In this document: one piece after another, positions 57,845-64,000 of the stretch
How the letters are laid out: each line of letters begins with the position of its first letter
How positions within the stretch are numbered: position 1 is the stretch's first letter
Origin: Halomonas urmiana
Lineage (GTDB): Bacteria; Pseudomonadota; Gammaproteobacteria; Pseudomonadales; Halomonadaceae
Direction: 5' to 3'
Length of the DNA stretch: 64,000 nt
NCBI RefSeq assembly: GCF_005780185.1
Contig: NZ_VBUI01000004.1
Span: forward strand, 62,001-126,000
Position numbers and translations under genes: made by a program
Notes under the pieces: model-generated
Database searches by the model: none
The model's input: only the letters and a program-made list of their open reading frames with translations
Told to the model about the DNA's origin: nothing

Positions 57845-57868
57845 GGCTGCTTGGCTGCTTGGCTGCTT
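57845..57868. repeat. 8-bp tandem repeat (GGCTGCTT, three copies)
   Basis: Three perfect copies fill the space between the terminator and the mmsB stop codon, and a partial fourth (GGC) follows. Together with the nearby 7-mer array it marks a slippage- or rearrangement-prone junction. Confidence 0.8.
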
Positions 57869-57873
57869 GGCGC

Positions 57874-58776
57874 TTACTTGTCCTCGCCCTGGCGATAGAG
57901 GGCCTGGATGCTGGAGAAGTCGAGCTGGCCGCTGCCCTGGGCGCTGTGCAGGGCGAAGAGATTGCGCGCCTGGGAGCCCATCGGCACGCTGGACTTCGAG
58001 CCCAGCGCCAACTCCCAGGCGAGCCCCAGGTCCTTGGCCATGAGATCGGTCAGGAAACCACCCTGGTAGTCCCGGGAGGCCGCCGAGCCCTCCATCACCC
58101 CCGGCCAGGGATTATAGACGTTGAGCGCCCAGTTGCCGCCGCTGCTCTGCTTCATGATCTCGGAGAGCACCGCCGGATCCATGCCGTTCTTCACGCCCAG
58201 TGCCAGCGCCTCGGCGGTGCCCGACATCAGGATGCCCAGCAGCATGTTGTTGCAGATCTTGGCCACCTGGCCGGCGCCGCTCTCGCCGGCATGGAAGATG
58301 TTCTTGCCCATTGCCTCGAGCAGGGGCCTGCCCTGCTCGAAGCCGGCCGGATCCCCGCCGACGATGAAGGTCAGGGTGCCGGCCTTGGCGCCTCCCACCC
58401 CGCCGGAGACCGGGGCGTCCAGGTAGGTGAAGCCGCGCTCGGCGGCGGCGGCGGCCACCAGGCGCGCATCGTCGGGAGCGATGGTCGAGGAGTCAATCAG
58501 TAGCGGCCTGCCGTCGAGGGCGTCGAGCAGGCCCGGCGCGCCGTCGCGCCCGAGATAGAGGCTCTGCACGTGGGCGCCGGCCGGCAGCATGGAGATGACC
58601 ACCTCGGCGCCAGAGGCCGCAGCTTCGGCGCTTCCCGCGCGGCTCGCGCCCTCGGCTTCGAGGGCCTGGATGGCCTCTTCCACCAGGTCGAAGACGGTCA
58701 CGTCGTGCCCGGCCTTGAGCAGGTTGATGGCCATGGGGGCGCCCATGTTTCCGAGGCCGATAAAGGCGATGTTCAT
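57874..58776 (-). CDS. mmsB: 3-hydroxyisobutyrate dehydrogenase
   Basis: MmsB oxidises 3-hydroxyisobutyrate to methylmalonate semialdehyde in valine catabolism using NAD. The N-terminal Rossmann motif is GLGNMGAPMA (residues 7-16). It has the substrate-binding DAPVSGGVGGAKAGTLTF near 120 and the catalytic lysine in GAGQVAKICNNML near 170. The 300-residue length is normal and a CAGGAG ribosome site is present. It is the third gene of acyl-CoA dehydrogenase - hydrolase - mmsB. Confidence 0.93.
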   Translation of the reverse strand: MNIAFIGLGNMGAPMAINLLKAGHDVTVFDLVEEAIQALEAEGASRAGSAEAAASGAEVVISMLPAGAHVQSLYLGRDGAPGLLDALDGRPLLIDSSTIAPDDARLVAAAAAERGFTYLDAPVSGGVGGAKAGTLTFIVGGDPAGFEQGRPLLEAMGKNIFHAGESGAGQVAKICNNMLLGILMSGTAEALALGVKNGMDPAVLSEIMKQSSGGNWALNVYNPWPGVMEGSAASRDYQGGFLTDLMAKDLGLAWELALGSKSSVPMGSQARNLFALHSAQGSGQLDFSSIQALYRQGEDK

Positions 58777-58842
58777 TGGCGAGGCTCCTGTTTCGTTGTG
58801 AGTTGTTCAGGACAAGCGGGCATGTCGGCCCGCGCGACGGTC

Positions 58843-60009
58843 TCAGCCCACGCGATGGCCTGAGTCGATGGGATGGCCCAGGTCGCGCAGCGGGTGTGTC
58901 TCGGCGGACCAGCATGGGCTCATCAGCGCCTGGATATCATCCTCGGGCACCTCGGCCACCGAGGCGTGGGACCAGCGTGGCGACTTGTCCTTGTCGATCA
59001 GCAGGGCGCGCACCCCCTCGACGAAGTCTCCCTCCCGGCAGCACTGCACCGAGAGGCTGAGCTCCTCGCGGAAGGCGTCGGCGAGGCTCGTGTGCGCATG
59101 GCGCTCGAGCATCCGCCACACCAGCTGGGCACTCACCGGACAGCCGGACTCGAGCCGCGCCCGGTTGGCGGCGAGCCAGGCATCCTCGGTGGTGTCGCGC
59201 AGGATGCGCCGTACCGCGCCGGCGGCATCGACGCGCCCCACCAGCGACTGGAGGTGATCGAGGTGCGGCCACACCTGCGCCGGCGGGGCCGCCCCGCGAT
59301 CCTCATGATCATCGAGCACCGACTGCACGCCGGCACGCAAGGCCCGCGGGGCACGATCCCCGTAGTCGGCCTCCTGCAGCGCGCCGAGCAGCACCTCGCG
59401 ACGCTCGCGCGGAATGAAGCGATCGGCCATGCCCAGGTCGAGGGCATCCCGGCCATTGAGCTGGGCGCCGGTCAGGCCCAGGTAGGCCCCCACGCCGGCC
59501 GGCATGCGTCCCAGGAACCAGCTCGCGCCGATATCGGGATAGAGACCGATGGTGATCTCGGGCATGGCGATGCGGGTGGTCTCGGTCACCAGGCGCTGGA
59601 AGCCGCCGGCCATCAGGCCCAGCCCCCCGCCCATGACGATGCCGTCACCCCACACCATCAGGGGCTTGGGATAGGTGTGGATGCGGTAGTCGAGACGGTA
59701 CTCCGCCGTAAAGTAGGTCTCGGCGAAGAGGCCGTCGCGCCCGCCACCGCGATTTTCGCCCTCCTCGGTCAGCGAGCGGTAGAGGGATACCACGTCGCCG
59801 CCGGCACAGAAGGCCTTGTCGCCGCTGCCCTCGAGCCACACGGCCACCACACTGCGGTCGACCGCCCAGGCGTCGAGCTTGGCCTCGAGCTGGCGGATCA
59901 TCTCCAGCGACAGGGCGTTGAGCGACTTCGGGGCATTCAGGGTGGCCACGCCGATACGACCGCCATCGCGGGTGGGCAATTCGTCGAAGAGCACTGCGAG
60001 GTCCGACAT
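58843..60009 (-). CDS. 3-hydroxyisobutyryl-CoA hydrolase (enoyl-CoA hydratase/isomerase family)
   Basis: This crotonase-fold enzyme releases 3-hydroxyisobutyrate from its CoA ester in valine degradation. The HIBCH pattern is clear: KAFCAGGDVVSLYR (oxyanion hole), the GIVMGGGLGLM loop, and AMPEITIGLYPDIGASWFLGRM with the catalytic glutamate and aspartate. With the ATG at 60009 (AGGAG eight bases upstream) it has 388 residues. An upstream ATG at 60069 lacks a ribosome site and overlaps the preceding gene's end. Confidence 0.9.
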   Translation of the reverse strand: MSDLAVLFDELPTRDGGRIGVATLNAPKSLNALSLEMIRQLEAKLDAWAVDRSVVAVWLEGSGDKAFCAGGDVVSLYRSLTEEGENRGGGRDGLFAETYFTAEYRLDYRIHTYPKPLMVWGDGIVMGGGLGLMAGGFQRLVTETTRIAMPEITIGLYPDIGASWFLGRMPAGVGAYLGLTGAQLNGRDALDLGMADRFIPRERREVLLGALQEADYGDRAPRALRAGVQSVLDDHEDRGAAPPAQVWPHLDHLQSLVGRVDAAGAVRRILRDTTEDAWLAANRARLESGCPVSAQLVWRMLERHAHTSLADAFREELSLSVQCCREGDFVEGVRALLIDKDKSPRWSHASVAEVPEDDIQALMSPCWSAETHPLRDLGHPIDSGHRVG

Positions 60010-60046
60010 CCGAGGATCTCCTGGATCTGATAAAGGGGTGAGACGG

Positions 60047-61213
60047 TTACTGGAGCGACTCGATGACACCGTCGGCCAGCAGGCGACGGGCGACGATCAG
60101 GCGCATGATCTCGTTGGTCCCCTCGAGGATCTGGTGCACCCGGGTGTCGCGCACCAGCCGTTCCAAGGGATATTCACGAATGTAACCATAGCCGCCGTGC
60201 AGCTGCAGGGCCTCGTTGCAGACGTTGAAGCCCATGTCGGTGGCGAAGCGCTTGGCCATCGCGCAGTGGGCGGTGGCCTCGGGGTCGCCCTGGTCGAGGC
60301 GCCAGGCGGCGTGGCGGACCATCAGCCTGGCGGCGGTGAGCTCGCTGGCCATATCGGCGAGCTTGAACTGCAGGGCCTGGAAGCTCGAGAGGTCACGACC
60401 GAACTGCTTGCGCTCGGACATATAGTCACGCGACAAGGTCAGGGCCTGCTGGGCGGCGCCCAGCGAGCAGCTGGCGATGTTCAGCCGCCCCCCGTCGAGG
60501 CCCTTCATGGCGAACTTGAAGCCCTCGCCTTCCGCGCCGAGGCGGTTGGTGACCGGGACTCGCACGCCATCGAAGCTCACCAGGCGGGTCGGCTGGCTCT
60601 TCCAGCCCATCTTCTCCTCGTTCTTGCCGTACTCGATGCCAGCGGCATCCGCCGGCACCACGATCGCCGTGACGCCACCGGCGCCGCTGTCGGACTCGCC
60701 AGTGCGGGCCATGACCACCAGCACCTCGGTGGCACCGGCCCCGGAGATGAACATCTTGCTGCCCGAGATGACGTAGTCATCGCCGTCGCGGACCGCCTTG
60801 GTGCGCAGACTCGCCGCGTCGGAGCCGGCGCCGGGTTCGGTCAGGCAGTAGGAGCCCAGCGCCTCACCGGCTACCATGGCGGGCACCCAGGCCTCGCGCA
60901 AGGCGTCGTCGCCCCAACTGGCGATCATCCAGGTGACCATGTTGTGAATGGTCAGGTAGGCGGTGGTGGCGATGCAGCCCTGGGAGAGCTGTTCGAAGAT
61001 CAGCGAGGCCTCGAGCCGTGAGAGGCCCAGGCCACCGTGCTCCTCGGGGGTATAGATGCCGAGAAAGCCCGCCTCACCGGCCCGGCGGATGACGTCCACC
61101 GGGAAGTGGGACGTCGCGTCCCACTCGGCCGCATGATCGGCAAGCTCGGCTCGGGCGAAGTCGGCGGCGGCCGCGGCCAGCGCCTTCTGATCATCGGTCA
61201 GGGAGAAGTCCAT
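60047..61213 (-). CDS. Acyl-CoA dehydrogenase, isobutyryl-CoA type
   Basis: This FAD enzyme probably oxidises isobutyryl-CoA to methacrylyl-CoA, the first committed step of valine breakdown here. The 388 residues show SYCLTEPGAGSDAASLRTKA, MFISGAGATEVLVVMAR, ERKQFGRDLSSFQALQFKLADM and the catalytic glutamate in ILEGTNEIMRLIVARRLL. Operon context (hydrolase, then mmsB) favours an ACAD8-like role, though a short/branched-chain substrate is all that sequence shows. AGAGGG precedes the start. Confidence 0.88.
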   Translation of the reverse strand: MDFSLTDDQKALAAAAADFARAELADHAAEWDATSHFPVDVIRRAGEAGFLGIYTPEEHGGLGLSRLEASLIFEQLSQGCIATTAYLTIHNMVTWMIASWGDDALREAWVPAMVAGEALGSYCLTEPGAGSDAASLRTKAVRDGDDYVISGSKMFISGAGATEVLVVMARTGESDSGAGGVTAIVVPADAAGIEYGKNEEKMGWKSQPTRLVSFDGVRVPVTNRLGAEGEGFKFAMKGLDGGRLNIASCSLGAAQQALTLSRDYMSERKQFGRDLSSFQALQFKLADMASELTAARLMVRHAAWRLDQGDPEATAHCAMAKRFATDMGFNVCNEALQLHGGYGYIREYPLERLVRDTRVHQILEGTNEIMRLIVARRLLADGVIESLQ

Positions 61214-61302
61214 GGGGGTATCCCTCTTGTTCGGCTATGGGTGTGTGACGTATCGAGGTGGGGGCCGCGCCGCGCGGTCCGAGGGCCGATCGCCGTGCCC
61301 CC

Positions 61303-61322
61303 AACCTAGCACTTGCTAGGTT
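61303..61322. promoter_or_regulatory. Perfect 9-bp inverted repeat, candidate operator
   Basis: AACCTAGCA-CT-TGCTAGGTT is a 20-bp palindrome 90 bp upstream of the acyl-CoA dehydrogenase start and 116 bp upstream of the MerR gene. It is distinct in sequence from the nearby ACGT palindrome, so a second regulator, perhaps TetR-type, may act here. Confidence 0.6.
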
Positions 61323-61354
61323 TATCCCATATCACCCCATGGTCGAACAAGCAC

Positions 61355-61370
61355 TTTACGTTAACGTCAA
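61355..61370. promoter_or_regulatory. LiuR-like operator (ACGTTAACGT palindrome)
   Basis: TTTACGTTAACGTCAA has a perfect 10-bp core and one mismatched pair (T/C) in its 16-bp symmetry. It lies 68 bp before the MerR-family gene and 142 bp before the divergent dehydrogenase. ACGT-containing palindromes are what I recall for LiuR, the MerR-type regulator of branched-chain amino acid use. A 9-bp hairpin (61370-61396) follows in the merR leader. Confidence 0.65.
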
Positions 61371-61437
61371 CCTCGTCTAGTGTTGCCAGACGAGGTGGGA
61401 AACCGCCGGTTCACCACCCGGTCACAGGATCAACGTC

Positions 61438-61881
61438 ATGACACAGCCAACCTCCCCGGACACCGCGAGCGGCCAGGACGCCCTGCCGCGCCAGCACCGC
61501 CAGTACACCATCGGTGAGCTGGCGAGGATGTTCGAGGTCACGCCACGCACCATCCGCTTCTATGAGCAGGAAGGCCTGCTGGCCCCGCGCCGCGAGGGTC
61601 AGAAACGCATCTACCACGAGAAGGATCGGGTACGCCTGAAGCTGACCCTGCGCGGCAAGCGCCTGGGATTCTCGCTGGGCGAGATCCGCGAAGTGGTGAT
61701 GATGTATGACGCCATGCCCGACGGTAATGCGCGCCAGCTGCGGCGCCTGCTGGAGATACTGGCCGACAAGCGCGCCAACCTCGAGCGCCAGCTGGAGGAC
61801 ATCCGCCTGATGCGCATGGAGCTCGACGACGTGGATCACCGCGCCCGGGAGGTCCTGCGCGGTCTCGGCCACGAGGCCTGA
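61438..61881 (+). CDS. liuR: MerR-family regulator, LiuR-like
   Basis: The 147-residue regulator has a MerR winged helix at ~22-90 ([21 protein letters not shown], then [20 protein letters not shown]) and a C-terminal coiled-coil dimerisation helix (~100-140). There are no metal-binding cysteines. Its position between valine-catabolic genes and an acyl-CoA synthetase, plus the ACGT palindrome upstream, suggests LiuR, which controls branched-chain amino acid and fatty acid catabolism. The symbol is inferred from this context. Confidence 0.82.
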   Translation: MTQPTSPDTASGQDALPRQHRQYTIGELARMFEVTPRTIRFYEQEGLLAPRREGQKRIYHEKDRVRLKLTLRGKRLGFSLGEIREVVMMYDAMPDGNARQLRRLLEILADKRANLERQLEDIRLMRMELDDVDHRAREVLRGLGHEA

Positions 61882-61967
61882 TCGACCGCCTCGATCGATC
61901 ACCCACAACGACGTCATCCTGCGTTTCACGTACACCGCCACAGGCCAACAACAAGACGAGAAACTCC

Positions 61968-63680
61968 ATGACACGCCAACACCCTTCGAGCAGCTACGTC
62001 AGCGGTATCAGCGACACTCCCCTCAAGGGGCAGACCATCGGTGACTGCTTCGACGACACCGTGGCGCGCTTCGCCGAGCGCGACGCCCTGATCAGCCGTC
62101 ACCAGGGGCTGCGCTACAGCTGGAGGGAGTTTCAGCAGGCGGTCGACCGGGCGGCCCGCGCCCTGATCGCCCTGGGGGTCGAGCAGGGCGAGCGCGTCGG
62201 CATCTGGTCGCCCAACTGCGCCGAATGGGCGATCACCCAGTTCGCCACCGCGAAGATCGGCGCCATCCTGGTCAACATCAATCCCAGCTACCGCACCCAT
62301 GAGCTCGAGTATGCGCTCAAGCAGTCCGGCGCCACGACGCTGATCCTGCAGGGCGCCTTCAAGAGCTCCGACTACGTGGCGACGCTGGCCGAGCTGGTTC
62401 CGGAGCTCCATGAAGTGCGGGCACCGGAGCTGCGCGACGGCGGCCCCGGCACCTTCAAAAGCGCCAAGCTCCCCGCGCTCGAGCGGGTGGTGTGCCTGGA
62501 CGCCGACCGCGCGCTGCCCGGCATGCTGACCTGGCCCCAGATGCTCGTGCATGCCGACGAGGTCTCCGCCGAGCGGCTCGCCGAGGTCCAGGTCGGCCTG
62601 CAGTTCGACGACCCGATCAACATCCAGTACACCTCAGGCACCACCGGCGCCCCCAAGGGCGCCACCCTCTCCCACCACAACATCTTGAACAATGGCTTCT
62701 TCGTGGCGCGCACCATGAACCTCGACGAGACCGATCGCATGGTGATCCCGGTGCCGCTCTATCACTGCTTCGGCATGGTGATGGGCAATCTCGGCTGCAT
62801 GACCCACGGCGCCACCATGATCTATCCCGGCGACGGCTTCGAGGCGGGCGAGACCCTGCGTGCGGTGGCCGAGGAGCGTGCCACCACCCTCTACGGGGTG
62901 CCGACGATGTTCATCGCCGAACTGGAGCACCCAGAGTTCGAGCGCTTCGATCTCTCCTCACTGCGCACCGGCATCATGGCCGGCTCCATCTGCCCTATCG
63001 AGGTGATGCGCAAGGTCATCGACAAGATGCACATGCAGGACGTGACCATCTGCTACGGCATGACCGAGACCAGCCCGGTGAGCTTCCAGACCCAGACCGA
63101 TGCCCCGCTGGAGAAGCGCGTCACCACGGTCGGCACCATCCACCCGCACCTGGAGGTCAAGCTGGTCAGCCCGGACACCGGCGCCGTGGTGCCCCGCGGC
63201 GGCACCGGCGAGCTCTGCACCCGCGGCTACAGCGTGATGCTCGGCTACTGGGAGAACGAAGAGGCCACCGCCAAGGCCATCGATGCGGCGGGCTGGATGC
63301 ACACCGGTGACCTCGCCACCATGGACGACGAGGGCTATGTGGCGATCGTCGGACGCATCAAGGACATGATCATCCGCGGCGGCGAGAACATCTACCCGCG
63401 AGAGATCGAGGACTTCCTCTATACCCATCCGGCCATCTCCGACGTTCAGGTAATCGGCGTGCCCGACGAGAAGTACGGCGAGGAGGTGATGGCCTGGGTC
63501 AAGCTCAGCGAGGGCGAGAGCCTGGACGAAGAGGCGCTCAAGGCCTTCTGCAAGGGCCAGATCGCCCACTACAAGGTGCCGCGCTACGTGAAGTTCGTCG
63601 ACGCCTTCCCGATGACCGTCACCGGCAAGATCCAGAAGTTCAAGATGCGCGAGGAAGCCACCCACGAGCTGGGGCTGTGA
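61968..63680 (+). CDS. AMP-binding acyl-CoA synthetase
   Basis: The 570-residue enzyme activates a carboxylic acid through an acyl-AMP. It has the P-loop [16 protein letters not shown] (~residues 222-237), [11 protein letters not shown], the hinge/A8 region [20 protein letters not shown], and the catalytic lysine in [14 protein letters not shown] near the C-terminus. It is most like medium/branched-chain fatty-acyl synthetases found in leucine-isovalerate clusters; the substrate is not resolvable. It follows the MerR gene after 86 bp and is probably co-regulated. Confidence 0.88.
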   Translation: MTRQHPSSSYVSGISDTPLKGQTIGDCFDDTVARFAERDALISRHQGLRYSWREFQQAVDRAARALIALGVEQGERVGIWSPNCAEWAITQFATAKIGAILVNINPSYRTHELEYALKQSGATTLILQGAFKSSDYVATLAELVPELHEVRAPELRDGGPGTFKSAKLPALERVVCLDADRALPGMLTWPQMLVHADEVSAERLAEVQVGLQFDDPINIQYTSGTTGAPKGATLSHHNILNNGFFVARTMNLDETDRMVIPVPLYHCFGMVMGNLGCMTHGATMIYPGDGFEAGETLRAVAEERATTLYGVPTMFIAELEHPEFERFDLSSLRTGIMAGSICPIEVMRKVIDKMHMQDVTICYGMTETSPVSFQTQTDAPLEKRVTTVGTIHPHLEVKLVSPDTGAVVPRGGTGELCTRGYSVMLGYWENEEATAKAIDAAGWMHTGDLATMDDEGYVAIVGRIKDMIIRGGENIYPREIEDFLYTHPAISDVQVIGVPDEKYGEEVMAWVKLSEGESLDEEALKAFCKGQIAHYKVPRYVKFVDAFPMTVTGKIQKFKMREEATHELGL

Positions 63681-63847
63681 CCCGGGCTGCGCCCGGGAGC
63701 GGTAAGCCGTAAGCTGGAAGCTGGAAGAGAAAACCCCGCTGCCTCGAAGGCCCGCGGGGTTTTCTTATGGCTTGAAGCTTACAGTTCCCGGCGACGCCGG
63801 GTTCTTCCAGCTTCAAGCTTCCAGGCGCGTAGCGCCGCTCTTCTAGC
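63681..63847. repeat. Composite multi-hairpin intergenic repeat
   Basis: Immediately after the synthetase stop lie a CCCGGGC/GCCCGGG stem (63681-63697) and a direct repeat AGCTGGA-AGCTGGA (about 63711-63724). A terminator hairpin follows, then CCCGGC/GCCGGG (63787-63801), the inverted counterpart CTTCCAGCTTCAAGCTTCCAG (from about 63803), and GGCGC/GCGCC (63824-63836). The flanking GCTGGAAG motifs in opposite orientation around the terminator look like a REP-type element; such AAGCTGGAAG clusters are, from memory, common between Halomonas genes. Confidence 0.6.
63729..63766. terminator. Bidirectional terminator between the synthetase and hpt genes
   Basis: GAAAACCCCGC (63729-63739) pairs with GCGGGGTTTTC (63754-63764), with a nested GCCT/AGGC stem in the loop and TTTTCTT after it. 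It serves the two convergent genes. Confidence 0.8.
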
Positions 63848-64000
63848 TTATAGTCCTTTGGGCGCGTAGATCCCCGGAGCATTGCGCCAGTAGCCCTTGT
63901 AGTCCATGCCGAAGCCGAATACGTAGCGGTCGGCGACTTCCAGGCTGCAGTAATCCGCCTTGAGCCCAGGCACCGCCTTGCGCTCGTGCTGCTTGTCGAC
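63848..64000 (-). CDS. hpt: Hypoxanthine(-guanine) phosphoribosyltransferase, C-terminal part
   Basis: The gene is cut by the window edge; the last 50 residues and the TAA stop (63848-63850) are present. They read ...[34 protein letters not shown] (one residue omitted here), the conserved end of hypoxanthine phosphoribosyltransferases including the DRYVFGxGMDY base-contact loop. It salvages hypoxanthine and guanine with PRPP, the opposite fate to the xdh/guaD genes at the other end. The start and most of the enzyme lie beyond 64000. Confidence 0.87.
   Translation of the reverse strand, partial: VDKQHERKAVPGLKADYCSLEVADRYVFGFGMDYKGYWRNAPGIYAPKGL

Noticed and set aside
57737..57868. CRISPR-like repeats
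   Set aside because: The 7-bp and 8-bp units are contiguous tandem copies without spacers.
57714..58043. Plus-strand open frame with AERRAPS peptide repeats
   Set aside because: The repeats are just the GCCGAGC tandem DNA array read through; it runs antisense into mmsB and lacks a ribosome site.

Overview
This window is a contiguous, GC-rich chromosomal segment of a gammaproteobacterium. Gene content, dense operons, paired cydABDC/pqiABC/que/ppsA-ppsR sets and the style of the intergenic hairpins fit best with Halomonadaceae (Halomonas-like). That placement is an inference from recalled families, not a database match. I see no insertion sequence, phage, CRISPR array, rRNA or tRNA gene. Nearly all long antisense open frames are high-GC shadows of the genes listed.

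Layout. 1-7.6 kb: purine catabolism, xdhA-xdhB-xdhC-guaD on the plus strand behind a perfect TGACCA/TGGTCA operator, facing a deaminase of the adenine-deaminase subgroup. 7.6-13.5 kb: cydA-cydB-cydD-cydC (bd-type quinol oxidase and its assembly exporter) read leftward, with the deaminase gene 18 bp behind cydC. 13.8-18.5 kb: a Na+/Ca2+-type exchanger divergent from pqiABC (MCE lipid-transport system). 18.6-28.1 kb: a RhlE-type helicase, two unrecognised small genes and an MFS carrier, an ABC exporter with its HlyD adaptor, a type I asparaginase and a DUF2789 protein. 28.2-32.9 kb: SRPBCC protein and trhP (tRNA wobble-uridine hydroxylation), divergent from queC-queE-queD-like-ykgJ (queuosine precursor synthesis). 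The queD-like gene is a two-domain protein with its active-site motifs split between the halves, and queC carries a 27-bp tandem repeat in its tail. 33-38.1 kb: a ~1,300-residue SARP/cyclase-like/AAA/TPR regulator, miaE (another tRNA hydroxylase) and a DUF1289 protein. So three tRNA-modification loci lie within 10 kb.

38.2-45.6 kb: acnB with a strong promoter and structured leader, rraA, a membrane-anchored glycerophosphodiesterase, and gamma-glutamyltransferase. 45.6-49.7 kb: a stress-type operon of a small RcnB-like protein, a LonP-type protease, a universal stress protein and a membrane protein. 49.8-54.3 kb: an orphan osmolyte-binding protein, then ppsA divergent from its regulator ppsR. 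54.3-56.9 kb: CaiB-type CoA-transferase and glutaryl-CoA dehydrogenase, separated by a long inverted-repeat element. 57-57.9 kb: a 5'-truncated MATE gene ending at two different short tandem repeats. 57.9-63.7 kb: valine/branched-chain acyl-CoA catabolism (acyl-CoA dehydrogenase, 3-hydroxyisobutyryl-CoA hydrolase, 3-hydroxyisobutyrate dehydrogenase), divergent from a LiuR-like MerR regulator and an acyl-CoA synthetase, with two clear operator palindromes between them. The last 150 bases are the C-terminus of hypoxanthine phosphoribosyltransferase, behind a multi-hairpin repeat cluster.

Most of the window is ordinary core metabolism. The items that look least explained are the split-motif QueD-like protein, the giant regulator with a degenerate cyclase-like region, the deaminase coupled to cydABDC, the two uncharacterised palindromic operators (gcdH; 61303-61322), the intergenic repeat elements, and the MATE truncation at the tandem repeats.
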